Shown here: piece after piece, positions 24,653 to 34,062 of the stretch
How the letters are laid out: every line of letters starts with the position of its first letter
Position numbering within the stretch: the first letter of the stretch is position 1
The notes under the pieces: generated by a model
Seen by the model: only the letters and a program-made list of their open reading frames with translations
Databases searched by the model: none
Told to the model about the DNA's origin: nothing
NCBI GenBank assembly: GCA_002295885.1
Contig: DBGM01000041.1
Location: 18,458 to 82,457, forward strand
Origin: Phycisphaerales bacterium UBA854
Lineage (GTDB): Bacteria; Planctomycetota; Phycisphaerae; Phycisphaerales; SM1A02
Direction: 5' to 3'
Length of the DNA: 64,000 nt
Made by a program: the position numbers and the translations under genes

Positions 24653-25513
24653 TCAGCAAGAAAGCAGTACGGAAATTTCCGAGGCTCTGGCCTCGTCGAG
24701 TGCGTCGCTTGCGATCGCCTGGCGCAGGGAAGCCTCGGCGAGCCCCACGTAGAGTCCCCTGAGTTGTGGGCATCGCTGGTCGATCACGACCAGATGGGCG
24801 CGGATCGCATCGACGTCGCCCCGCTGAACGGTTCCCTGCAGGGCGGACGGAATCCCCTGCTCGCCGAGATTGGCCCCGACCTGGCTGATCATCGGCGACA
24901 GCGCCTCGATGCCGCGTTCGGTATCGAATCCCATCTGTGACCAGATGCCGGCGGCTTCGGCGCCGAGACTGCTGAGGTATCCCCCCACCAGGAGACAGGA
25001 CAAGTGGTACAGAATCCGGTCCTCGGGTTGGATGCGCACCGGACGGCCGCCTACGTCGCGGGCCATCTGCTCCAAGACGCCACGCACATGGTCGTCACCG
25101 TCGATCGCAATCGTGGCTCCATCGAGGATGCCCGGAGTCGGTTCGGTGGGAATGGTCATGATCGGATGAAACGAGCCGCGCCGCGCGTTCCCGGGAAGCA
25201 CGTCGAGGCCCAGTGATCCGCTGCAATGGACGAGAAGGCTTCCGGACGGGTCATCGATGGATCGGACCAGCTGCGGTATGGCGTGATCGGGAACGGTCAG
25301 CAGCGCCAGATCAGCCCGTTCGATCGCGTCCGATGGCGAGGCATGCACCGTGGCCTTCGAAAGCCGGGAATGCAATCGTTCGGCGGATTCGCTCGACTGC
25401 GAATGCAGGTGATCCACGGACCAGCCGGCGTGGGACAGCGCGACGCCAAGGGTGGATCCCACGCGGCCGCAGCCGATGATCGCCACGGAGAGATTGCTTC
25501 GGTTCGGGGTCAT
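24653..25513 (-). CDS. Rossmann-fold protein with DUF2520-like C-terminal domain
   Basis: The 286-residue product starts at ATG 25513 with A-I-I-G-C-G-R-V-G-S-T-L-G, an NAD(P)-binding motif of the 6-phosphogluconate/ketopantoate reductase type. V-H-C-S-G-S-L-G and F-H-P-I-M-T-I follow, then an all-helical half with L-Y-H-L-S-C-L-L-V-G-G-Y, the pattern of the DUF2520 family. Its substrate is unknown; in many bacteria such genes lie near panC/panD or similar biosynthetic genes, which is not the case here. The start overlaps the stop of the upstream membrane protein gene (ATGA). Confidence 0.8.
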   Translation of the reverse strand: MTPNRSNLSVAIIGCGRVGSTLGVALSHAGWSVDHLHSQSSESAERLHSRLSKATVHASPSDAIERADLALLTVPDHAIPQLVRSIDDPSGSLLVHCSGSLGLDVLPGNARRGSFHPIMTIPTEPTPGILDGATIAIDGDDHVRGVLEQMARDVGGRPVRIQPEDRILYHLSCLLVGGYLSSLGAEAAGIWSQMGFDTERGIEALSPMISQVGANLGEQGIPSALQGTVQRGDVDAIRAHLVVIDQRCPQLRGLYVGLAEASLRQAIASDALDEARASEISVLLSC

Positions 25514-26430
25514 GTGGTCGCCGGGGACTGGGAGGAATCCTGCTTCTCGAGGAAGCTGTTCGCCCACGAAATGCCGATCGGGACGCCGATCAACGCTCCG
25601 GCCGCGTAGTCGATCGGAAGCGGAAGCACGATCGCAGGCAACTGCCCGGCCGCGACGAGCGCAGTCGGATCTGATGGCAGCCAAAGCCCGGCCACCCACT
25701 GCCCCAGCGCACCGAACACGCAGACGGCGGGAAAGAGGAGCACCGGCTGGACCGTCGGTGACGCCAGTCGGCCGACGAGGCCCGCGGCAACCCCACCGAG
25801 GGTGGTGGCGATGACCACCTGTCCCTTCATGGGTGATTGTGCGATCAGCCAGACCACCGGAAGTACGCACGCACCGCACGCGGCCAGTTTGATCGCAGCG
25901 ACGCTGTTGGCCCAGTGGTCGGTGCTTCCATCGTCGTTCTGCATCAGGTTGACGTACGGGCCGCCGATGCGGAGGACCGTCGCGGCCATCAGAAGGACCA
26001 GAAGGCCCCACAGCATGCCTTCGGCCGCCAGCAGTCCGGTGGATCCGTCGAGAATGACGGTCTGGACCGGCTCCAACTGCAGGCAGGTCCATCCGAGACC
26101 GATCCCGATGATCAGCATGCCGGTGCCGCTGGACCGCGGGCGGGGACGGTCGTCGTGTGGATCGATCGGGGGTTCGGAGGGGAACGGTTCTCCGTCTTCG
26201 AGCGGTACGTCCCCGAAGGCGAGCAGTCGGCTGGCCAGGCACGCGATGGCGGTGCCGGCTGCGAGTGCGACCAGGACGGCGACGATGGCCGGACCGGGTG
26301 ACTCCGCCTGAAGTACGGTCGGACCGAACGTGCCCGTGCCCGAGAGGAGAAACGGCTTGATGAGCAGGAACATGAGGATCGAGCAGCCGAGGCCGAGGAT
26401 CATGACCGTCCATTGTGCGGCTGTCTTCAT
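25510..26430 (-). CDS. Hypothetical polytopic membrane protein
   Basis: A 306-residue inner-membrane protein with about eight hydrophobic helices. An N-terminal helix at residues 8-28 and another at 47-68 are followed by a charged, proline-rich cytoplasmic linker (about 70-100). Six further helices follow, ending with an L-P-L-P-I-D-Y-A-A-G segment and a soluble C-terminal tail. I do not recognise the family. It is the first gene of the minus-strand run that continues with the Rossmann-fold protein through an ATGA overlap, and is divergent from hutH across 79 bases. Confidence 0.72.
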   Translation of the reverse strand: MKTAAQWTVMILGLGCSILMFLLIKPFLLSGTGTFGPTVLQAESPGPAIVAVLVALAAGTAIACLASRLLAFGDVPLEDGEPFPSEPPIDPHDDRPRPRSSGTGMLIIGIGLGWTCLQLEPVQTVILDGSTGLLAAEGMLWGLLVLLMAATVLRIGGPYVNLMQNDDGSTDHWANSVAAIKLAACGACVLPVVWLIAQSPMKGQVVIATTLGGVAAGLVGRLASPTVQPVLLFPAVCVFGALGQWVAGLWLPSDPTALVAAGQLPAIVLPLPIDYAAGALIGVPIGISWANSFLEKQDSSQSPATT

Positions 26431-26496
26431 ACGGCTATTTCAACCGCACGAGACGACAATCGCAACCGCCGGCCGCAACGAATCGGTGTGATCCCG

Positions 26497-26502
26497 TATC
26501 CT
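26497..26502 (+). promoter_or_regulatory. -10 box of the hut operon, leaderless type
   Basis: TATCCT lies 7 bases before the hutH ATG. No ribosome-binding site is seen in the short gap and no clear -35 box. The region is the only space upstream of the hut genes. Confidence 0.4.
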
Positions 26503-26509
26503 TGTCGGC

Positions 26510-28015
26510 ATGGGCCGGGAAACACTGATTCTGGATGGGGCTCCGCTGAGCATCGAAGATGTGGTCGCGGTCGCCCGGCACGGCCGGGCCGTGCAGCTCG
26601 GGGACGGTCTCGTCGACGCCCTCGCTCCCACCCGTGCCGCCGTCGAGCAGGCGGCGTCCGGGGACGAGGCCGTGTACGGAATCAACACCGGATTCGGGGC
26701 ACTCTCACGGAAGCGGATCGATTCGGAATCCAATCGGCACCTGCAGCTGAATCTCATCCGGTCCCACGCCGCCGGCGTGGGCGATCCGTTGCCGGTCGAG
26801 ACCGTTCGCGCCATGCTGCTGATTCTCGCCGCATCACTCTCGCGAGGCGTGTCCGGCGTCCGGCTGGAACTGGTCCGTCAGATCGTCTCGCTGTTGAATC
26901 ACGGGATCACCCCCGTGGTGCCCGAACTCGGATCGGTCGGTGCGTCCGGTGATCTGGCTCCCCTCTCGCACGCCGCGCTGGTGCTGGTGGGAGAAGGCGA
27001 GGCCATGGTCGAGGGCGTCGTGACGAGCGGGGCCGACGCGCTGGCAGGAAAGGGGCTCGATCCCATCGTCCTGGAGGCGAAGGAAGGTCTCGCTCTCATC
27101 AACGGAACCCATCTGATGGCGGCTCAGGCCGCCCTTGCACTGTCGGACATCGAGCTGGTGATGGGAGCCGCCATCACCGCGGCCGCCATGGCGGTCGACG
27201 GCTGCCTCGGCACCGACGCCACCCTCGATCCGCGGATCCACGCGGTCCGCTGTCAGCCGGGGCAGATCGAAGTCGCCCGTCGCATGCGGCAACTGCTCGA
27301 GGGCTCGAAGATCGTGACTTCGCACGTGGACGACGATCCGCGGGTCCAGGATCCGTACAGCCTTCGGGCGACGCCCCAGGTGGTCGGGGCCGCACTCGAC
27401 TCGATCAATGCTGCCCGCGAGGTGGTCGAACGGGAGTTGGGGGCGGTGACGGACAATCCGCTGGTCTTCGATGGCGAGATCCGCAGCGGAGGGAACTTCC
27501 ACGGCATGCCGCTGGCCCTGTCCATGGATTCAATCGCCGTGGCCCTGTGTACCGTCGCGGGCATCAGCGAGCGCCGTGTGTACTGGCTGCAGGCGGCGCA
27601 CGACGATTTCAACCGGGTGCCGACCCATCTCAGTCCCGAGCCCGGATTGCACAGCGGCCTGATGATCACCCAGTACACGGCGGCGGCCTGCTGCAACGAG
27701 CTCCGGGTGCTGGCGACTCCCGCCTGCATCGGCAACATCCCCACTGCGGCGGGCATCGAGGACTACAACTCCATGGGGGCGACGGCGGGTCTGAAGCTCC
27801 GGCGTTCGGTGGAAGTCGCCGCTCGGGTGATCGCCATCGAGCTGCTGACCATGTCCGAAGCACTCGAACACCACCGTCCGCTCACCAGCGGCAACGGGGT
27901 CGAGGCCGCCCACGCCCGCATCCGGGAGCAGGTTCCTCCGCTGACCGAGGACCGCCCCCCCGCTCCGGACATCGAGGCGATCGCCTTGATGATCCGAAAT
28001 GGAGCCTTCGCCTGA
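26510..28015 (+). CDS. hutH: Histidine ammonia-lyase
   Basis: A 501-residue enzyme that deaminates L-histidine to trans-urocanate. The self-forming MIO cofactor triad Ala145-Ser146-Gly147 is in G-S-V-G-A-S-G-D-L-A-P-L-S-H. Y-G-I-N-T-G-F-G (Tyr57) at the front, Q-D-P-Y-S-L-R in the middle and T-D-N-P-L-V-F are the usual active-site segments. Length is typical. It is the first gene of hutH-hutU-hutI, separated from hutU by 21 bases. hutG, hutF or a hut repressor is not in the window, so the final steps to glutamate must be encoded elsewhere. Confidence 0.96.
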   Translation: MGRETLILDGAPLSIEDVVAVARHGRAVQLGDGLVDALAPTRAAVEQAASGDEAVYGINTGFGALSRKRIDSESNRHLQLNLIRSHAAGVGDPLPVETVRAMLLILAASLSRGVSGVRLELVRQIVSLLNHGITPVVPELGSVGASGDLAPLSHAALVLVGEGEAMVEGVVTSGADALAGKGLDPIVLEAKEGLALINGTHLMAAQAALALSDIELVMGAAITAAAMAVDGCLGTDATLDPRIHAVRCQPGQIEVARRMRQLLEGSKIVTSHVDDDPRVQDPYSLRATPQVVGAALDSINAAREVVERELGAVTDNPLVFDGEIRSGGNFHGMPLALSMDSIAVALCTVAGISERRVYWLQAAHDDFNRVPTHLSPEPGLHSGLMITQYTAAACCNELRVLATPACIGNIPTAAGIEDYNSMGATAGLKLRRSVEVAARVIAIELLTMSEALEHHRPLTSGNGVEAAHARIREQVPPLTEDRPPAPDIEAIALMIRNGAFA

Positions 28016-28036
28016 TCGGGACGCTACCCTGTAGGC

Positions 28037-29698
28037 ATGTCCACAAGCACTCGAACCATCCGTGCCCCGCGGGGCACCGAACTGACATGCAAGAGCTGGC
28101 AGGCCGAAGGGGCCATGCGGATGCTCATGAACAATCTCGACCCGGAGGTCGCGGAGCGTCCGGACGACCTCGTGGTCTACGGAGGTCGTGGCCGGGCCGC
28201 CCGATCCTGGGAGGCCTACGAGGCGATCATCCGCAGCCTGCAGGAACTCGAGCCCGACGAGACGCTGCTCGTGCAGTCCGGCAAGCCGGTGGGCGTCGTC
28301 CGCACGACGGTCGATGCGCCCCGGGTGATGATCGCCAACTCGAATCTGGTTCCCCACTGGGCGACCCAGGAGCGGTTCGACGAGCTGGAGGCCAAGGGCC
28401 TCATGATGTTCGGTCAGATGACCGCCGGGTCATGGATCTACATCGGCACGCAGGGCATCCTGCAGGGCACCTACGAGACGTACGCGGAGTGCGCACGGCA
28501 GCACTTCGGCGGTACGCTCGCAGGGACGCTCAACGTCACTGCGGGCTGCGGCGGCATGGGAGGCGCCCAGCCGCTGGCCATCACGATGAACGAGGGAACC
28601 TGCCTCATGGCCGAGGTCTGTCGTGAGCGGCTCGAGAAGCGGGTGCACGACCGCTACCTCGACGAGATCATCGAGGATCTGGACGACGCCATCGATCGTG
28701 CCCTACGGGCCAAGAAGGACTCCGTGGCCGTCTCCATCGGCTGGCTCGGGAACGCGGTCGACCTGCTCGAGCGGCTCGTCGAGCGGAACATTGTCCCGGA
28801 CACGCTGACCGATCAGACGTCCGCCCACGATCCGTTGCAGGGCTACTACCCCCAGGGGCTGAGCCGATCCGACTCCGATTCCCTTCGCGAACAGAATCCC
28901 GACGGGTATCAGGAGCAGTCGATGGCCTCGATGCGTCGGCACGTGGAACTGATGGTCCAGTTGCAGCGGTCGGGCGCGAAGACCTTCGACTACGGCAACA
29001 ACATCCGTCAGCGGGCCCTCGACGAGGGATTCAAGGACGCCTTCGCCTTCCCCGGCTTCGTGCCGGCCTACATCCGGCCGCAGTTCTGCCTCGGCCGGGG
29101 CCCCTTCCGCTGGGCCGCCCTGTCGGGGGACCCCGAGGACATCCGCAAGACGGACGAGGCGCTGCTGGAACTGTTCCCGGAGGACCGGTCGCTGCGGCGC
29201 TGGATCACCATGGCCGGCGAGCGCGTGGCCTTCCAGGGACTCCCCTGCCGGATCTGCTGGCTCGGTCTCGGCGAACGCGACAAGGCCGGCGTGAAATTCA
29301 ACCAGATGGTCCGCGACGGCGAACTGTCGGCCCCGATCGTCATCGGCCGCGATCATCTGGACTGCGGCTCGGTCGCTTCCCCCAATCGTGAGACCGAAGG
29401 GATGCTCGACGGCACCGACGACGTGTCGGACTGGCCCCTGCTGAACTTCGCGGTGAACATCGCCAGCGGTGCCAGTTGGGTCAGCTTCCATCACGGCGGC
29501 GGTGTCGGAATCGGCTTCAGTCAGCACGCCGGACAGGTCGTGGTCTGCGACGGGACGGACGCAGCCGAGGCCCGGGCCCGCCGGGTGCTCACGAACGATC
29601 CCATGATGGGAATCTTCCGGCACGCCGATGCCGGCTACGACATCGCCCAGCGGTGCGCCGACGAGCAGGACGTTCCGATTCCGATTCGCAACTGGTAG
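28037..29698 (+). CDS. hutU: Urocanate hydratase
   Basis: A 553-residue NAD+-containing hydratase that converts urocanate to 4-imidazolone-5-propionate. Conserved segments are L-M-N-N-L-D-P-E-V-A-E, V-Y-G-G-R-G-R-A-A-R, V-T-A-G-C-G-G-M-G-G-A-Q-P (NAD loop) and C-W-L-G-L-G-E-R, followed by I-G-R-D-H-L-D-C-G-S-V-A-S-P. Length is close to the family norm. A TACCCT box (28025-28030) lies 6 bases before the ATG, so an internal start of transcription is possible, but the 21-base gap to hutH suggests cotranscription. The next gene, hutI, follows after 18 bases. Confidence 0.97.
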   Translation: MSTSTRTIRAPRGTELTCKSWQAEGAMRMLMNNLDPEVAERPDDLVVYGGRGRAARSWEAYEAIIRSLQELEPDETLLVQSGKPVGVVRTTVDAPRVMIANSNLVPHWATQERFDELEAKGLMMFGQMTAGSWIYIGTQGILQGTYETYAECARQHFGGTLAGTLNVTAGCGGMGGAQPLAITMNEGTCLMAEVCRERLEKRVHDRYLDEIIEDLDDAIDRALRAKKDSVAVSIGWLGNAVDLLERLVERNIVPDTLTDQTSAHDPLQGYYPQGLSRSDSDSLREQNPDGYQEQSMASMRRHVELMVQLQRSGAKTFDYGNNIRQRALDEGFKDAFAFPGFVPAYIRPQFCLGRGPFRWAALSGDPEDIRKTDEALLELFPEDRSLRRWITMAGERVAFQGLPCRICWLGLGERDKAGVKFNQMVRDGELSAPIVIGRDHLDCGSVASPNRETEGMLDGTDDVSDWPLLNFAVNIASGASWVSFHHGGGVGIGFSQHAGQVVVCDGTDAAEARARRVLTNDPMMGIFRHADAGYDIAQRCADEQDVPIPIRNW

Positions 29699-29716
29699 TC
29701 AGGGATCCCGACCTTC

Positions 29717-30973
29717 ATGCCGGCACTGCTGTTCGTCAACGCACGCATCCTCACCCTTCGGGGAGACGGGACCCCGCGCCGTGGCTCCGCTCTGCGCGAT
29801 CTGGCGGTGATCGACAACGGATGGGTGCTGATCCGGGACGGAATCATCGCCGATCTCGGCGACGGCGAGGCGCCGGAGGGGCTGGGGCAGGATTCGGAGA
29901 TCGATCTCGGCGGTCGGGTCCTGATGCCGTCGTTCGTGGACTGTCACACCCACGCCTGCTGGGCCGGGAGTCGACTGGACGAATTCCAGCGTTCCCTCGA
30001 GGGCGCCACCTACCTCGAACTGCTGGCCGAGGGCGGCGGCATCATGTCGACCGTCCGCGCCGTCCGGGATGCATCGCCGGACGATCTGGCGGGAATGCTC
30101 GAGCAGCGCATCTCGACCATGTCGGCCTGGGGCACCGGCACGCTGGAGGTCAAGTCCGGATACGGACTCACCACGGATGACGAGCTGAAGATGCTCCGGG
30201 CGATCCACTCCGTTTCGCAGGTCACGCCCCAGCTGGTCACCGGGACCTTCCTGGGGGCGCACGCGATCGATCCCGACGATCCCCACTTCGTCGACCGCAC
30301 GATCAACGAGACGCTGCCCGCGGTGGCCGAGGAGTTTCCCGGAATCTGCTGTGATGCCTACTGCGAGGAGGGCGCCTGGTCCGTCGAGGACACCACACGC
30401 TACTTCGAACAGGCGATCGAGCTCGGGTGCCCCATCCGGGCCCACGTGGACCAGTTCAACGAACTGGGCATGGTCGAGCGGGCCGTCGAACTCGGGGCGC
30501 TGAGCGTCGATCATCTCGAGGCCTCCGGCCCCGGAACCGTCCGATGCATCGCCGACAGCGGGACCATGGCGGTGCTTCTTCCCTGCAGCGGATTCAGCCT
30601 CGACGACCGCTATGCGCCGGGTCGGGATCTGGTCGATGCGGGAGCCGCGGTCGCCCTGGCGACCAACTTCAATCCCGGGTCGGCCCCGTGTCCGTCGATG
30701 CCCATGGCGATCGTGCTCGCCTGCCGCAAGACCGGACTGACCCCGCAGGAAGCGATCGCAGCCTCGACGTACAACGCCGCCTGCGTACTCGGACTCCAGG
30801 GGTCGGTCGGATCGATCGCCATCGGGCATCGGGCGGATCTCGTGGTGCTCGATGCCCGGGACGAACGTGAACTGGCGTGGGTCATCGCCCCGCCCCCACC
30901 CCCGCTGATCATCGGCAACGGCGAAATCGTCCAGTTCCTGGCCGACGCCGGCGAGTCGGAGACGGACGAATGA
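29717..30973 (+). CDS. hutI: Imidazolonepropionase
   Basis: A 418-residue amidohydrolase that opens 4-imidazolone-5-propionate to N-formimino-L-glutamate. Metal-binding V-D-C-H-T-H-A-C-W-A-G-S-R lies near residue 74, G-A-H-A-I-D and A-H-V-D-Q-F further on, and T-N-F-N-P-G-S-A-P-C-P-S is the highly specific HutI loop near the C-terminus. It completes the central hut pathway. Its stop overlaps the methionine aminopeptidase start as ATGA, which ties a general proteolysis gene to histidine breakdown. Confidence 0.96.
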   Translation: MPALLFVNARILTLRGDGTPRRGSALRDLAVIDNGWVLIRDGIIADLGDGEAPEGLGQDSEIDLGGRVLMPSFVDCHTHACWAGSRLDEFQRSLEGATYLELLAEGGGIMSTVRAVRDASPDDLAGMLEQRISTMSAWGTGTLEVKSGYGLTTDDELKMLRAIHSVSQVTPQLVTGTFLGAHAIDPDDPHFVDRTINETLPAVAEEFPGICCDAYCEEGAWSVEDTTRYFEQAIELGCPIRAHVDQFNELGMVERAVELGALSVDHLEASGPGTVRCIADSGTMAVLLPCSGFSLDDRYAPGRDLVDAGAAVALATNFNPGSAPCPSMPMAIVLACRKTGLTPQEAIAASTYNAACVLGLQGSVGSIAIGHRADLVVLDARDERELAWVIAPPPPPLIIGNGEIVQFLADAGESETDE

Positions 30974-31779
30974 TTCGCAGGGAACGGGACATCGCCGCCG
31001 CGGAGGCCGCGGCGGACTGCGTGGTGGAGATGCACCGGAGACTGGTCGGATTCCTCGGACCGGGGCTTACGCTCGCCGAGATCGATGCATTCATCGGGCA
31101 GGAGCTCAAGGCGATGCGTTCCCGGAGCTGCTTCATCCGCTACCGCATTCCCGGACAGTCCCCCTTCCCCAGCCATTCCTGCCTGTCCGTCAACGACTGC
31201 GTCGTTCACGGGACCCATCTGATGAGCGAGGCACCTCTCGTCGACGGGGATGTGATCTCGATCGACATCGGCGTCCGCTGCAACGGTTGGATCGGCGATG
31301 CCGCCTGGACGTACGCGATCCGAGAAGTCTCCGAGGAGGGTCGGCGTCTGATGGATGTCGGCAAGGAGTCGCTGCGACGCGGGATCGAGGCGATGCAGCC
31401 CGGTCGCCCGCTGGCCGACTGGGCCCGGGCCGTCCAGACCTACGTCGAGGACGAGTGCGGCTTCAGTCTGGTCCGGGGGCTGGGCGGACACGGATACGGC
31501 AAGACCCTGCACGGCCCCCCGTTCATATCGAACGTGCTGCCCACGCGCCCGGGCGAGTGGCCGGATGCCGAGCGGCTCTTCAACGAGGGGCTGCTGGTGG
31601 CGGTGGAGCCGATGATCAACGCGGGCGGCCACGAGGTGGTGCACGCACCGGACGACTGGCCGATCAGCACCGCCGACGGATCCCTGAGCGTGCATTACGA
31701 GGCCGATGTGCTGGTCACCGGTCATGGCCCGAGAAATCTGACCGCGGGCCTGTTCGATCTGCCCGACGTCGTTGGCTGA
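30970..31779 (+). CDS. map: Type I methionine aminopeptidase
   Basis: A 269-residue metallopeptidase removing the N-terminal methionine of nascent proteins. The five metal ligands are present: the two aspartates in S-I-D-I-G and I-G-D-A-A-W, the histidine in G-H-G-Y-G, and the glutamates in V-A-V-E-P-M and H-Y-E-A-D. V-N-D-C-V-V-H-G-T carries the substrate histidine. Position 30970 is chosen because it overlaps the hutI stop (ATGA); the open frame upstream belongs to hutI. A second copy may exist elsewhere, since map is usually near ribosomal genes. Here it may act on peptides as part of a protein-degradation operon. Confidence 0.92.
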   Translation: MIRRERDIAAAEAAADCVVEMHRRLVGFLGPGLTLAEIDAFIGQELKAMRSRSCFIRYRIPGQSPFPSHSCLSVNDCVVHGTHLMSEAPLVDGDVISIDIGVRCNGWIGDAAWTYAIREVSEEGRRLMDVGKESLRRGIEAMQPGRPLADWARAVQTYVEDECGFSLVRGLGGHGYGKTLHGPPFISNVLPTRPGEWPDAERLFNEGLLVAVEPMINAGGHEVVHAPDDWPISTADGSLSVHYEADVLVTGHGPRNLTAGLFDLPDVVG

Positions 31780-31796
31780 AGAGAGGAAACAGGATC

Positions 31797-33923
31797 ATGA
31801 TGAACAGCTCACTGATTGCACTGATCGTCTCGGTCGCCGGGGCCGGCATCGAGTATCCGGAGACCCCGCGTGTCGACCACGTGGATGTCCTGCACGGGAC
31901 GACCGTCGCGGATCCGTACCGATGGCTGGAGAAGGACGTCCGCGCCGACCGCGCCGTGAGCGACTGGGTCGACGCCCAGAACGTCGTCACCAACGGATAC
32001 CTGTCGTCCATCCCGCAGCGGGACGCGATCCGGAACCGTCTTGGCGAGCTCTGGAACTACGAGAAGATCCGCACCCCGTACCGGGTCGGCGATCGCATCT
32101 ACTTCTCCGCCAACTCCGGGCTCCAGAACCAGGACGTCCTGTACTCCCGGAGGAGCCTCGACGACGAGGCGGTCGAGGTGGTGCTCGATCCGAACACCTG
32201 GTCCGAGGACGGCACCGTGGCCCTCGGTGGAACCAGCTTCAGTCCGGACGGAAGGTACCTCGCCTATGCCGTGGCCGATGCGGGAAGCGACTGGAAGACG
32301 TGGCGGATACGCGACCTGTCGACGGGGGTTGATCTTCCCGACCGCATCCGATGGTCGAAGTTCACCACTCCGGCCTGGATGCCCGACGGCAGCGCGTTCT
32401 ACTACGGTCGCTACGACGCCCCCGATGGCGACGCCTACGTGGGACGCAACGAGTTCATGAAGCTGTACCGGCACGTCCCCGGCACGCCCCAGTCCCGGGA
32501 CACCCTCGTGCTGGAGGATACGCAGAATCCCCGGTGGTCCTGGTCGCCGTCCGTGACGGAGGACGGTCGCTGGCTGGTGGTCACGGTCTGGCGCGGCTCC
32601 GGCCCTCCCAACATCGTGAAAGCCCTCGACCTGACCAGGCCCGACGCAGGGTTCGTGGACGTGGTTCCGGAGTGGACAGACGAATACGACTACGTCGGAA
32701 GCTCCGGCGATCGGCTGTTCTTCATGACGGACAACGAGGCGCCCCGCAAGCGGCTTGTCTCCGTCGATCTGGGTGATCCATCGCAGCCGGTGTGGAATGA
32801 GGTCATTCCCGAGCAGGAAGCAACACTGAAGTCGGTCCAGCACGTCGGCGGTGAACTGATCGCCAACATGATGCAGGACGCGACGACCCGTCTGGTCCGC
32901 TGGAGCGAGGACGGCGATCGGACCGGGAGCATCGAGCTGCCCGGCCTGGGCACGGCCTCGGCCAGCGGCGGTCGTCGCGGGCACCGCGACACGTTCTATT
33001 CGTTCTCGAGCTTCACCACTCCGCCGACCGTGTATCGATTCGATCTCGACCGGGGGACATCGACACGGATCGACGGTTCCCGGATCGACGTCGATCTGTC
33101 CGAGTACACGGTGGAGCAGGTCTTCTACGCGAGCAAGGACGGCACGCGGGTGCCGATGTTCCTGGTGCGACGCGTCGACATGCCCCGGGACGGAAACAAC
33201 CCGACCCTGCTGTACGGATACGGCGGATTCGATATTTCACTGACCCCCTACTTCTCCCCGGTCCGACTGGCCTGGCTCGAGATGGGCGGACTGCTGGCCA
33301 TTCCCAATCTCCGAGGTGGCGGTGAGTACGGCCGTGCCTGGCATCAGGCGGGCACGAAGACCAGGAAGCAGAACGTGTTCGACGACTTCATCGCCGCGGC
33401 GGAGTGGCTCGTCGACACGGGATGGACGCGTCCCGCGTGCCTGGCCATCCAGGGCGGGTCCAACGGAGGTCTGCTGGTGGGTGCCTGCATGACCCAGCGA
33501 CCGGATCTGTTCGGCGCATGCCTACCGGCCGTCGGTGTTCTGGACATGCTGCGGTTCCATCTTTTCACCATCGGAGCCGCGTGGCAGGGTGACTACGGCG
33601 ACGTGGAGCGGGAGGACGAGTTCCGTGCGCTGCTGGCCTACTCCCCGTACCACAACCTGCAGCCGGGAACGGCGTACCCGGCGACCATGGTGACCACCGG
33701 AGATACGGACGATCGGGTCGTACCGGGACACAGTTTCAAGTACGCGGCCGCTCTGCAGCATGCCCACGCCGGTGAGGCTCCGGTGCTCATCCGCATCAGT
33801 CGTCGGGCCGGACACGGAGCCGGCAAGCCGACCACGATGCGAATCGACGAGACCGCCGACATCTTCGCCTTCCTGTTCAACGAGCTCGATTGCACCCCTG
33901 CGGTACCGCCCACCTCCGAGTAG
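31797..33923 (+). CDS. Prolyl oligopeptidase, S9A family, exported
   Basis: A 708-residue serine peptidase that cuts short peptides after proline. The N-terminal 18 residues are hydrophobic and resemble a signal peptide, so it probably acts in the periplasm. D-P-Y-R-W-L-E begins the family domain, a seven-bladed propeller follows, and the catalytic triad lies in G-G-S-N-G-G (Ser), D-T-D-D-R-V (Asp) and G-H-G-A-G-K-P (His). Two adjacent ATGs (31797, 31800) follow a GAGAGGAAAC ribosome-binding site, and I take the first. It is the last gene in the hut-map run and fits a nutrient-scavenging role. Confidence 0.93.
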   Translation: MMNSSLIALIVSVAGAGIEYPETPRVDHVDVLHGTTVADPYRWLEKDVRADRAVSDWVDAQNVVTNGYLSSIPQRDAIRNRLGELWNYEKIRTPYRVGDRIYFSANSGLQNQDVLYSRRSLDDEAVEVVLDPNTWSEDGTVALGGTSFSPDGRYLAYAVADAGSDWKTWRIRDLSTGVDLPDRIRWSKFTTPAWMPDGSAFYYGRYDAPDGDAYVGRNEFMKLYRHVPGTPQSRDTLVLEDTQNPRWSWSPSVTEDGRWLVVTVWRGSGPPNIVKALDLTRPDAGFVDVVPEWTDEYDYVGSSGDRLFFMTDNEAPRKRLVSVDLGDPSQPVWNEVIPEQEATLKSVQHVGGELIANMMQDATTRLVRWSEDGDRTGSIELPGLGTASASGGRRGHRDTFYSFSSFTTPPTVYRFDLDRGTSTRIDGSRIDVDLSEYTVEQVFYASKDGTRVPMFLVRRVDMPRDGNNPTLLYGYGGFDISLTPYFSPVRLAWLEMGGLLAIPNLRGGGEYGRAWHQAGTKTRKQNVFDDFIAAAEWLVDTGWTRPACLAIQGGSNGGLLVGACMTQRPDLFGACLPAVGVLDMLRFHLFTIGAAWQGDYGDVEREDEFRALLAYSPYHNLQPGTAYPATMVTTGDTDDRVVPGHSFKYAAALQHAHAGEAPVLIRISRRAGHGAGKPTTMRIDETADIFAFLFNELDCTPAVPPTSE

Positions 33924-34062
33924 TCCAGATCGCCCGGTCTGATTATCGGTTGGTCGGCGGCTGCGTAGTCCCTGCAGGCCTGATTGCACCACAAACCATG
34001 AATGATCACAGGCTCGGTTCACCGATGAGAGGTATCATTGGAGGGCTGGAGTCCACCGAGCA

